This document shows positions 51,860 to 59,519 of a stretch of DNA of 64,000 nucleotides, piece after piece. The stretch is from Alphaproteobacteria bacterium AO1-B (lineage in GTDB: Bacteria; Pseudomonadota; Alphaproteobacteria; Rhizobiales; Stappiaceae): positions 372,001 through 436,000 of the forward strand of contig MLAX01000001.1 in assembly GCA_001890945.1 (NCBI GenBank). The letters run 5' to 3'. Positions within the stretch are counted from its first letter, which is position 1; every line of letters begins with the position of its first letter. The translations under genes were made by a program, and so were the position numbers. The notes under the pieces were generated by a model, which was given only the letters and a program-made list of their open reading frames with translations, was not told the DNA's origin and did no database searches.

Positions 51860-52525
51860 TCACCCCTCTTCCGGCAAACCGGCGGCAAGGGCATTTACGG
51901 CAGCGGCTGCCATGGCCGATCCGCCCCGGCGGCCCTTGACGGCAAGATAGGGAATGCCAAACGGATTGCTGGCCAGCGCGTCCTTGGATTCTGCAGCGCC
52001 GACAAAGCCGACCGGGAAGCCAAGAATGACCGCAGGTTTCGGTCCGCCCGCAGCAATCATCTCAAGAAGATGAAATACCGCTGTTGGGGCATTTCCAATC
52101 GCGACAATTGCCCCGTCCAGCCGATCGCTCCAGAGCTCGACAGCAGCGGCTGACCGGGTCGTTTTGAGCTCAGATGCAAGGCCGCGGACCGAAGGGTCAT
52201 TCAATGTGCAAATGACTTCGGAGCCTTCCGGGAGGCGGTTCTTGATAATGCCATGTGCAACCATCTCCACATCGCAAATTACCGAAGCTCTCTGAGAGAA
52301 AGCTGCTTGTGCTGCTTCCAGAACGTCATCCGACCACATCAGATCTTGTGGTAGATCGGTCATGCCGCAGGAATGGATCAACCGGACAGCCGTTGGATGC
52401 AAGGCCTTTGGCAAATGCGAAAGGTCTGCTTCCTGCCGCACGATGGAAAAGGATTGGCGGTAGATTGCCGCCGGGTCCGTCTCATATGCGTATTGCGGCG
52501 TGTCATCGGCTGGCAAAAGCGTCAC
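51860..52525 (-). CDS. cobH: Precorrin-8X methylmutase
   Basis: Moves the C11 methyl to C12, giving hydrogenobyrinate. Catalytic His is in VRLIHSCGM; AIGNAPTAVFHLLEM, VILGFPVGFVGAAESKDAL and the C-terminal RGGSAMAAAAVNALA are diagnostic. 221 residues. The GTG start at 52525 has a weak Shine-Dalgarno. Confidence 0.95.
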   Translation of the reverse strand: MTLLPADDTPQYAYETDPAAIYRQSFSIVRQEADLSHLPKALHPTAVRLIHSCGMTDLPQDLMWSDDVLEAAQAAFSQRASVICDVEMVAHGIIKNRLPEGSEVICTLNDPSVRGLASELKTTRSAAAVELWSDRLDGAIVAIGNAPTAVFHLLEMIAAGGPKPAVILGFPVGFVGAAESKDALASNPFGIPYLAVKGRRGGSAMAAAAVNALAAGLPEEG

Positions 52526-52614
52526 TCAGGTGTCCGTGTTGTCGGGTTGCGCGGTAAGTGTCAGGCTAAATACGGGTGCCGCAAAAACAGCAATTCGCAC
52601 TAGCTTGTTTGGGA

Positions 52615-52860
52615 TTATGACGCCGGATTTTCCGCAGTTTCACCGGGCTCAGCATCTGCTTCGTCGCTGTCGGCTGCACTGTCCTTGTCTTTCCGGCCCG
52701 CCCAAGCAACGACACCGGCAATGAGAGCCGCACCTGCAAGCGCAGCGGCACCAGCCCAATGTGCGTGCCCGGCAAGTTCGCCCAAGTGGCCCGCGTGCGC
52801 AAATGCGGCTGAAGGTGCTGATAACGCAAGCACGGCAGACAGGATTATCCTGCGGGTCAT
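52615..52860 (-). CDS. Small His-rich membrane protein (DUF6732-like)
   Basis: An 81-residue protein. A signal peptide (MTRRIILSAVLALSAPSAAFA) is followed by a His-rich segment HAGHLGELAGHAHWAG, one hydrophobic helix (AAALAGAALIAGVVAWAG) and an acidic tail. It resembles the DUF6732 family. His-rich periplasmic heads are common in cobalt/nickel uptake accessory proteins, and it heads the cob cluster; a role in cobalt handling is an inference. GGAAGAG upstream of the ATG at 52860 supports this start. Confidence 0.7.
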   Translation of the reverse strand: MTRRIILSAVLALSAPSAAFAHAGHLGELAGHAHWAGAAALAGAALIAGVVAWAGRKDKDSAADSDEADAEPGETAENPAS

Positions 52861-53331
52861 GGTCTCTTCCAATCATAGTGCCGTTTAGGCAAACAAGGAT
52901 GCGGCTGTCCGGAAAGGAAGAAAGACACACCGTCTTGTCTGCAGCTTCGACTGCATGCGCGGCGATTTGCCTTCAACAGCTCCGGCATTGGCCCCCGGTA
53001 TGGGTCAGCCGCATCCAGAATCTCTCTCAGTCCCTAATAGGACGCCGTCAGATCGGCGCACAGTACGGGAGGGTCTTGCGGTGATCAAGCATCAAAACGA
53101 CACGTTATTGACGGGCACCGCCATACCTACTTGGTGAGGAAACTGAGCCCTGCAATCAGTTGCGTCAAACAGCCAATTTACAACACCTGTTAAAGGCGGT
53201 AGGGGTTTTTACGTAGCCTGTGGAGGGGCTCAGGCCGGCGTCTTGCCGGTATTTCCAGCGCTCCGATGCGTTTGGAAACGGCGGGTGGCTGTTTTGGTCA
53301 TCCGCCACTCCTAAGTCCTCTAACTTTTTCC
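52861..53331. other. 471-base non-coding region before the cob operon
   Basis: No gene is convincing; short frames here look like shadows. It contains the long-range inverted repeat described separately and a GC hairpin at 53235-53249 (CCGGC/GCCGG). It should hold the promoter of the minus-strand DUF6732-cobH-cobL group. I see no B12-riboswitch box. Confidence 0.5.
52897..53016 (-). ncRNA. Candidate structured leader RNA (11-bp closing stem)
   Basis: On the minus strand GGATGCGGCTG (53016-53006) pairs perfectly with CAGCCGCATCC (52907-52897). The 98 bases between contain at least three local hairpins (CCGG...CCGG, TGCAG-TCGAAG-CTGCA and AAGAC-GGTGT-GTCTT), so a closed multibranch structure is plausible. 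It ends 36 bases before the DUF6732-like ATG. It is not a standard cobalamin riboswitch, as no B12 box is seen. Confidence 0.35.
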
Positions 53332-54894
53332 TTATCTGCGGCGGGCGACGAGCAGAGTGATGTCGTCAAACACCGCTGCCGACCCGATATGCGATCTAAG
53401 ATCGGCAATCATCGCCTCCAACATCCGTGCGGCGTCCTTGTGGCCATGGTCCTTGGTGCTCGCGATCAACCGATCCAATCCGTACATCTCGCCCTTGGTA
53501 TTTTCCGCCTCTGTAACACCGTCCGTATAGAGGACAACCGTGTCTCCGCTCTCAAAGGGCATGGGCAGCGGGCGCACGAATTCCGAGATGTTGTCTTCCA
53601 ATCCAACCGGAAAACCAAGATCCAGTGTGTCGACCGTTTCCACAGCACCTGAGCGCCGCAGCAGTATCAACTCTTCATGCTGGCCAGTCAGCGTCAGTTT
53701 GTCGTGCTCTATATCCAGGAAACACAAGGTCAGGTGCTTGTCGGTCTTTGTGCGTTTGATGTTGCGGCAGATCGCATTGTTGAGCGCAACAAGAAACTGT
53801 TTTGGGTCGCTCGGGCCCTGTTCTTGAAGGGCGACGGCCACCGACTGCACCATCAGCATGAGGACGCCGCTTTCAAGACCATGCCCGGTGACATCGCCGA
53901 TGCCGATTTTGACGCGGTCCCCTAGCTGCAGGACGTCGTAGTAATCTCCGCCGACTTCATCGGCGGGTTCCATGAAGGCGGCGACTTCCAGCTGATCAAT
54001 CTCACCCAATTCGTTTTGCGTGGGTAGGACCATCATCTGGATCTGCCGTGCAACTTCAATTTCGGCTCCGAGACGGACATTTTCAGAAGCCAGCTGTTCG
54101 TTCAGGTGGCTGATTTCAGAGTTCGCCGCTTCCAGGTCGCCGTTCATCTTGTGGAATCGATACGCCTGACGCCATTGCAAACCGGCAAATGCAATCCCGA
54201 AAGCACCAGCGCCTGCGAAATAGGTCAGCAAGTACTTGAAGGACCAAAGATTTTCCGCGATGGGCTGGTCGATCGTGATGGCTTGAATGCCGCGGATATC
54301 GCCGACCACCCAGTCCGTTTTTGGGCTCTCTGGATGCGTGTTGTGGCAGGCGACACACGAAGCTCCCATGTAGACAGGAGAGGCGATTTGAACCTGGCGG
54401 TCGAACAAGGACCCCGTGAAGCCGATCTCCAGGTCCTTGGGATCCCGGGTCTCCCGGAAGTCAGCCAAGGCCTTTTTCTCAAAACCGGTGAGTTCGTAAG
54501 GCTTGCGTTCTATGAACGGCAGATCGGAGACGAACCGGTATTCAAGCGTACCTTGATCGCCGATGACGTCCCCGAGCTCAATTGACAGCGTTGCTGGAAT
54601 GGGAATTCCGCCATCCCGTTCGTGGTATTCATGCGTTGGTTGAATGTCACCACTTGCGCTTTGCACGCGCCCGACGACATTGCGGGCGTAGTACGTCCGG
54701 ATCTCGGTGATTGCCTTGTCGAGATCAATGGCTTGAGAGCGGAGAGACTGATCGGAAATCGTGCGCAGGTCCATCCAAACGGCGACCGGCAACAAAGCGA
54801 GCGCCAGCAGAACAACCACTGCGAAGACAAGCGGGCGGTCCATGAATTTGAGCCAGAAGCGATCCAGTGTTTTCAAACTGTTGTGGGTCTGCAT
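53332..54894 (-). CDS. Heme-c sensor (DUF3365) / SpoIIE-type PP2C phosphatase
   Basis: A 520-residue membrane signalling protein. One N-terminal helix (about 22-42, VFAVVVLLALALLPVAVW), a periplasmic DUF3365/Tll0287-like domain (about 50-215) containing a c-type heme motif CVACHNTH, a second helix (about 222-242, LLTYFAGAGAFGIAFAGLQW), a coiled coil, then a PP2C/SpoIIE phosphatase (about 285-520; FMEPADEVGGDYYDVL, IGIGDVTGHGLESG, VVLYTDGVTEA). Redox or gas sensing at the heme is likely to set phosphatase activity; the target (perhaps an anti-anti-sigma factor) is not in the window. Confidence 0.88.
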   Translation of the reverse strand: MQTHNSLKTLDRFWLKFMDRPLVFAVVVLLALALLPVAVWMDLRTISDQSLRSQAIDLDKAITEIRTYYARNVVGRVQSASGDIQPTHEYHERDGGIPIPATLSIELGDVIGDQGTLEYRFVSDLPFIERKPYELTGFEKKALADFRETRDPKDLEIGFTGSLFDRQVQIASPVYMGASCVACHNTHPESPKTDWVVGDIRGIQAITIDQPIAENLWSFKYLLTYFAGAGAFGIAFAGLQWRQAYRFHKMNGDLEAANSEISHLNEQLASENVRLGAEIEVARQIQMMVLPTQNELGEIDQLEVAAFMEPADEVGGDYYDVLQLGDRVKIGIGDVTGHGLESGVLMLMVQSVAVALQEQGPSDPKQFLVALNNAICRNIKRTKTDKHLTLCFLDIEHDKLTLTGQHEELILLRRSGAVETVDTLDLGFPVGLEDNISEFVRPLPMPFESGDTVVLYTDGVTEAENTKGEMYGLDRLIASTKDHGHKDAARMLEAMIADLRSHIGSAAVFDDITLLVARRR

Positions 54895-55142
54895 TCTGCG
54901 TTTACCGCTCTCTGAAGTGCCATCTGAATTTGGCTGTTTTGTACATGTCTGCGCCTCGAAATGAATATAGGGGCGCCCTGGTAAATTCTAAATGACCACT
55001 GTTGAAACCGCGGATCCCGGGTCGCATCAGAGACGTTATAGAGGCTGACGGTGTCCTTAGCTATTTTGCAGAGTCACTTGTTTTCTCAATCTTGAAATGT
55101 CAACAAGAACTGTAACAACCTCGATCAAACGGGTGCCGTATC

Positions 55143-55661
55143 ATGCAAGACCATCTCGTGTTCACAGTCATTGCCGAAGACCGTTCTGGGCTTGTCGAGA
55201 AGATTGCTGACGTCATCGCAGGCGCAGGCGGGAATTGGATCGAGAGTTCCATGGCCCGACTTGGTGGCGAGTTTGCCGGCATCGTGCGCATCTCTGTTCC
55301 TGCCGAAAATGCCAGCCAGTTGACTGCTGCGCTGAAGGCACTCGGATCAGATGGGATCGATATCACGCTGCGGTCCGGCCAAGGCAGCGACAATGAAGCA
55401 CTTGGTGCGTCCGCCCATCTGGATCTGGTATCGCAGGATCATCCGGGTATATTGCGCGACATCACCCACATTCTTAGCGAGCACAAGGTCAGCATCGAGT
55501 ACCTGGAAACGTCTGTTGAAGCGGGATCGATGCAGGGTGGTTTCCTGTTCAAGGCCTCGGCGGATTTGAGGCTCCCAACCGGACTGACGCCTGCTCAATT
55601 GAGCGACGCGCTGCAAGCAACAGCGGCGGATCTGATGGCCGACATCAGCCTTGCCGAGTAA
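55143..55661 (+). CDS. Double-ACT-domain protein (GcvR-like)
   Basis: A 172-residue cytoplasmic protein of two ACT domains (about 1-80 and 88-165): HLVFTVIAEDRSGLVEKIADVIAGAGGN-type start and LDLVSQDHPGILRDITHILSEHKVSI. It resembles the glycine cleavage repressor GcvR and probably binds an amino acid as a regulator. No gcv genes are nearby. Partner unknown. Confidence 0.85.
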   Translation: MQDHLVFTVIAEDRSGLVEKIADVIAGAGGNWIESSMARLGGEFAGIVRISVPAENASQLTAALKALGSDGIDITLRSGQGSDNEALGASAHLDLVSQDHPGILRDITHILSEHKVSIEYLETSVEAGSMQGGFLFKASADLRLPTGLTPAQLSDALQATAADLMADISLAE

Positions 55662-55745
55662 GGTGACAGGCTGGCTGTTCCGGCACATCTGATTTTTAGA
55701 ATTGTCTTTGCTCGGGATCTACCTTAAGCACTCAGCCGTTCTGAA

Positions 55746-56165
55746 GTGAGGGGCATCAGGATCTTGGGCGAACTCCGGCAAAACATCCGGAAATTGAATG
55801 CAGCAGTGTTTGTGCTGCTGCTGCCATTCCTGCTGTCTGCCCTTTTTCCGCAAGGCTTCATGCCATCGCTGCACAAGGATCAGGGCTTTACGGTCGTCCT
55901 GTGTACACCGGACGGCATGAGAACCATCACCCTAGATGCCGACGGTAAAGAACTGCCGTCTGGACCGATGGGTGATGATGAAGGCAAAGCATCAAACCAC
56001 TGTGTATTTTCCGGTGTTGGAGCGGTGGTCGTGCCGGTCTTGGCATCGGACAGCGCCTTACCGGTCTTCGCTTCGCTGACAATTCCGTTCTTTGCCGAAG
56101 CGCCACGGACAAGCTCGCTGAACCGCAGCCAGAACGGGGCACGCGCTCCGCCTCTTGGGATCTGA
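55746..56165 (+). CDS. DUF2946-like membrane/exported protein
   Basis: A protein of about 139 residues. A hydrophobic N-terminal helix (NAAVFVLLLPFLLSALFP) precedes a small domain with two cysteines (VVLCTPDG, SNHCVFSG), a hydrophobic strand, and a C-terminal ARAPPL motif similar to the DUF2946 end ARGPP. Such proteins lie near copper/iron and PepSY genes, as here. The start is uncertain: GTG at 55746, without a clear Shine-Dalgarno. Confidence 0.65.
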   Translation: MRGIRILGELRQNIRKLNAAVFVLLLPFLLSALFPQGFMPSLHKDQGFTVVLCTPDGMRTITLDADGKELPSGPMGDDEGKASNHCVFSGVGAVVVPVLASDSALPVFASLTIPFFAEAPRTSSLNRSQNGARAPPLGI

Positions 56166-56251
56166 TCTTCCCGAAATCCATTTTGAAATTGATATGAACC
56201 GGACCGCCTCCAACTGTCTTTGAATGGTGGGGCATCCGGTATGGAGATCCC

Positions 56252-57658
56252 ATGAGTGATATCTCACATGACGTTCGAAGTGCATCCACACCGAACGCGT
56301 TCTATCGCGCTGCCTGGCGTTGGCACTTTTATGCCGGATTGTTTGTCGTGCCCTTCCTTATGATCCTCGCGGTCACAGGCATGATGATGATGTACATCGG
56401 TTACATTGATGGCCGTGACGGCGAAAAAATTACCGTGTCTGTCCCTCAAGATGGTCAGCCGCTGACTGTGTCCGAACAAGCGAGCCAAGCCCTGAAGCAA
56501 CATCCAAACGGGATTGTAGTGGAGTGGCTCAAGGGGCGCGCTGACAACAACGTCTCTGTTTTCCGCGTCAAAGCCGACGGTGTTCAGTCAATGGTGGCTG
56601 TCGATCCGTATACTGGAGACGTGGTTGAAAGCTGGGAACGGCGAAAAGGCTGGTACGACTTTGCTGACGGCATCCACAGTGATCTCCTGCTTGGAACACC
56701 GGGCGACCGCCTTCTGGAGATTGCAGCCGGTTTGTCGATCGTGTTGGTGGTTACGGGTCTTTACCTTTGGTGGCCGCGTGACCGGTCCTTTGTACAGTCC
56801 GTCGTTCCAAACTTGACAGCCAGGGGACGAGACTTCTGGAAGGGGCTTCATTCCAGTATCGGGATCTATGTTTCAGTTATTTTGCTGGCGTTCTTGATAA
56901 CCGGCATGGCCTGGACCGGTATTTGGGGAAGCAAGATCGTTCAGGCTTGGAACACCTTTCCTGCGGAAAAATGGAACAATGTTCCCTTGTCCGACAGCAC
57001 ACACGCTGCAATGAACCACGGTCCCGTTGGTGAAGTGCCCTGGGCTCTGGAGCAGACACCAATGCCGGCTTCCGGCTCAGGATCCGGAGTTTCCGGAACG
57101 CCCGAGGGTGTGCCTGTGACGATCGACAGCATCGCGGATTTGGCGGCGGCAATCGGATTTAATGCCCGATACCGTATTTCCTATCCCCAAGGGGACACCG
57201 GTGTGTGGACCATCAATCAGGACACAATGAGTTCTGATGCTGAAGATCCCTTCTCAGATCGCACTGTCCACATTGATCAGTATACCGGCAAGATTCTGGC
57301 GTCTGTTGGGTTTGCCGACTATTCGCTTGCCGCAAAAGCAATGGCTGTTGGCATACCCCTACATATGGGATTGGTGGGGCTTTGGAACCTGGTGCTCAAC
57401 ACACTCGCGTGCCTGTCCGTGATCTTCTTGTGTGTGAGTGGTGTTGTCATGTGGTGGATGCGCCGCCCGAAAGGTGCAGCACTCCGGATCATTGCGCCGA
57501 AGACACCGGAAAACATGCCGCATTGGCGTGGCGCCATGATTTTGATGTTGTTCCTGTCGCTGGCGTTTCCGCTTGCCGGAGTGACCCTTTTGACAGTCCT
57601 GGCGCTCGATTATGTGTTGGTCAAGCGCATACCGGTTCTCAGAAAGGCCTTTGGCTAA
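56252..57658 (+). CDS. PepSY-associated transmembrane protein (putative membrane reductase)
   Basis: A 468-residue membrane protein: helix 1 (about 25-50, HFYAGLFVVPFLMILAVTGMMMM), a PepSY-like periplasmic region, helices at about 165 and 200, a second PepSY-like region, and C-terminal helices. Conserved histidines (WRWHFYAG, FADGIHSDLLLG, KGLHSSIGIY, VGIPLHMGLVG) fit heme b ligands. Related proteins reduce ferric siderophores or other metals. Located 86 bases after the DUF2946-like gene, likely one operon. Confidence 0.85.
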   Translation: MSDISHDVRSASTPNAFYRAAWRWHFYAGLFVVPFLMILAVTGMMMMYIGYIDGRDGEKITVSVPQDGQPLTVSEQASQALKQHPNGIVVEWLKGRADNNVSVFRVKADGVQSMVAVDPYTGDVVESWERRKGWYDFADGIHSDLLLGTPGDRLLEIAAGLSIVLVVTGLYLWWPRDRSFVQSVVPNLTARGRDFWKGLHSSIGIYVSVILLAFLITGMAWTGIWGSKIVQAWNTFPAEKWNNVPLSDSTHAAMNHGPVGEVPWALEQTPMPASGSGSGVSGTPEGVPVTIDSIADLAAAIGFNARYRISYPQGDTGVWTINQDTMSSDAEDPFSDRTVHIDQYTGKILASVGFADYSLAAKAMAVGIPLHMGLVGLWNLVLNTLACLSVIFLCVSGVVMWWMRRPKGAALRIIAPKTPENMPHWRGAMILMLFLSLAFPLAGVTLLTVLALDYVLVKRIPVLRKAFG

Positions 57659-57664
57659 TTGATG

Positions 57665-57692
57665 GACCGGGCTCTCTTCTGAGAGCCCGGTC
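57665..57692. terminator. Hairpin between PepSY gene and convergent Hsp70 gene
   Basis: 12-bp perfect stem GACCGGGCTCTC / GAGAGCCCGGTC with TTCT loop. T tract is weak on both sides, so termination is likely but not certain. Confidence 0.6.
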
Positions 57693-57710
57693 TGTCTTGA
57701 TCAGACCGTT

Positions 57711-59000
57711 TTATGCTGCCACCGACCAATCTGCCGCATCCTGTCGGGCGCCGATGAGAGCAAGGCCGTTGGCCACTGATGTCAGTTCATTGCCGCCTGA
57801 AATCCGCTCGGCACCAAAACGGTCTGCGAACATCTTCCGCACCGCAGGCACGAACGACGTGCCGCCGGTCATGAACACCCGGTCAATGTCGTCTTCGCTC
57901 AACTTGGCGCGTTCCAGTGTGCTGTCGAGTGCGCGATTCATCTTCAAGAGATCCGGAGCGATCCAGCTCTCAAAGTCCTTCCGCGCAACGCTTGCTTTGA
58001 AATCAGGGCTGAGTGGTTTGAATGTAAGTTCGGCCTCTTCGTTTGCTGAAAGAAGTGCCTTTGTCTCCGAAACCGATTTGTAGAGCGGATAGCCTTGATC
58101 TTCCTCGACGAGCTCAATGAACAACTCGATCTGGTCTGGGTCGAGGCACCAGCGGAGCAGCTTTTTCATCTCCTTGAAATCATCGGATGTCTTGAAGATG
58201 GACAGCATGTGCCAGCGGGCAAAATTTGAGAAAAGGTTGGGCGGAATGTCCAGTGTCTTGCCCATACTTTTGTATTGAGACCCTTTGCCGAGCTTCGGCA
58301 GTACGACGTTATCAATGATCCGGTAGTCAAAGGTGTCTCCCGCGATGCCTATGCCGCCGCGCCCCAGCGGGTGCGCGTGCATATGACCAGCTGAGGTCTC
58401 AAACCGCATGAGCGAATAGTCTGTGGTGCCGCCGCCAAGGTCCGCCACCAGGATTGTCGTATCCTGCTTGAGGGACTGAGCATAGGAAAATGCAGCGCCA
58501 ACAGGTTCCATGACAAAAAGGATGTCGTCGTAGCCGAGTTTGCGGAAAGCTGAGCGATACCGCTTCATCGCGAGCTGTTCATCCGGATTGTGACCGGCAA
58601 ACTCAACGGGCCGACCAACCACCAATCGGGTTTGAGACGGATTGATCTGAGGATGAGCGCGCTCAAAAGCGGCCGTCAAGAACGTCGCCATCAGGCTTTC
58701 AAAGTCAAACGGAACGCCAAAAATGCCCGTTCCTTTAAAGGCCGCGCTCGCCGCAAAGGTTTTAAGTGACTGAATGAAACGAACATCACCGAGACTTTCA
58801 AGGAACTGACGGATTGCCCAGGGGCCGACTTCAGGGTGGGGCGCTTTTGCGGCCCCCTTGTCGAGAAAGCTCAGGACGGATGGCAACGAGGTTGCTTCTT
58901 CCCGGTCGCCGAGAAATGTCACCGCTTCTGCAGCCCCAGACATGGAAGCTGTCATTGCCACGGTGTTCGATGTGCCGAAATCAAGTCCAATGGTTTGCAT
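57711..59000 (-). CDS. Hsp70-family protein, YegD-like
   Basis: A 429-residue actin-fold ATPase: phosphate 1 IGLDFGTSNTVAM, phosphate 2 ILVADLGGGTTDYSLM, adenosine FMTGGTSFVPAVRKMF. It lacks the C-terminal substrate-binding domain of DnaK, as expected for YegD-type atypical Hsp70s. No J-domain partner is in the window. It converges with the PepSY gene. Confidence 0.88.
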   Translation of the reverse strand: MQTIGLDFGTSNTVAMTASMSGAAEAVTFLGDREEATSLPSVLSFLDKGAAKAPHPEVGPWAIRQFLESLGDVRFIQSLKTFAASAAFKGTGIFGVPFDFESLMATFLTAAFERAHPQINPSQTRLVVGRPVEFAGHNPDEQLAMKRYRSAFRKLGYDDILFVMEPVGAAFSYAQSLKQDTTILVADLGGGTTDYSLMRFETSAGHMHAHPLGRGGIGIAGDTFDYRIIDNVVLPKLGKGSQYKSMGKTLDIPPNLFSNFARWHMLSIFKTSDDFKEMKKLLRWCLDPDQIELFIELVEEDQGYPLYKSVSETKALLSANEEAELTFKPLSPDFKASVARKDFESWIAPDLLKMNRALDSTLERAKLSEDDIDRVFMTGGTSFVPAVRKMFADRFGAERISGGNELTSVANGLALIGARQDAADWSVAA

Positions 59001-59519
59001 GAAAACGGTGTCCTTCTGAAACGCGTAATAAAGACCGATCGCGATAATGACGATCAGTTGCGCAGTCTTCGTGTCAGTAATGTGGGCCGTGCGGAGTACG
59101 CTTGTTTGATGCGAAAGGCAAGCGAGGCGATAACACCTCGAATGATCGGCTCGCAGTGATAGACGCCTGGCTCGTCTTTGGTGATCCGCCTTAATGGATT
59201 CCGATACGACTGGAACTTCAAAGCAAAACTGCAGCGTTACAAAGATAAATAAATTCGAATTTTCGAAATAAAAGGTATTTTGAGTTCAAAACGGTAAGAA
59301 GAAAACGCGCCAAAATTTATAGTTAACGGCTCAAAAAATAATTGTTGTTGAGGCGTGTTTACGAAGTTGTTCAAAATACATCGCATTAATTTAAATTTTT
59401 AGCCACTTAAGGTCTTGTTAAGGTTATAAAAGCCCTAACCGCATAGGGACGATGCGGCTCTCATTGGGACTAAGCGAAACCCGGCAGGGGGTAATCGTGT
59501 CGAATAACAAAGGAATAAA
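59001..59519. other. 519-base non-coding, AT-rich region before the second NPDVAAA-repeat gene
   Basis: No gene is supported. From about 59,220 to 59,420 the DNA is very AT-rich with A/T runs, like the gap before 23274. At its 3' end are the CtrA-type site 59407-59421 and the 12-mer GCGGCTCTCATT (59454-59465), matching that gap. Confidence 0.6.
59407..59421 (+). promoter_or_regulatory. Perfect CtrA-type binding motif (TTAA-N7-TTAA)
   Basis: TTAA (59407-59410) and TTAA (59418-59421) with exactly seven bases between (GGTCTTG). It lies 98 bases before the 59520 start codon and matches the motif at 23187. Confidence 0.6.

Noticed and set aside
52861..53331. Cobalamin riboswitch upstream of the cob genes
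   Set aside because: I looked on the minus strand for the B12 box (AGYCAGGAGACCTGCC-like) and the GCCACTG and GGGAAGG elements and found none. The region has structure but not this one.
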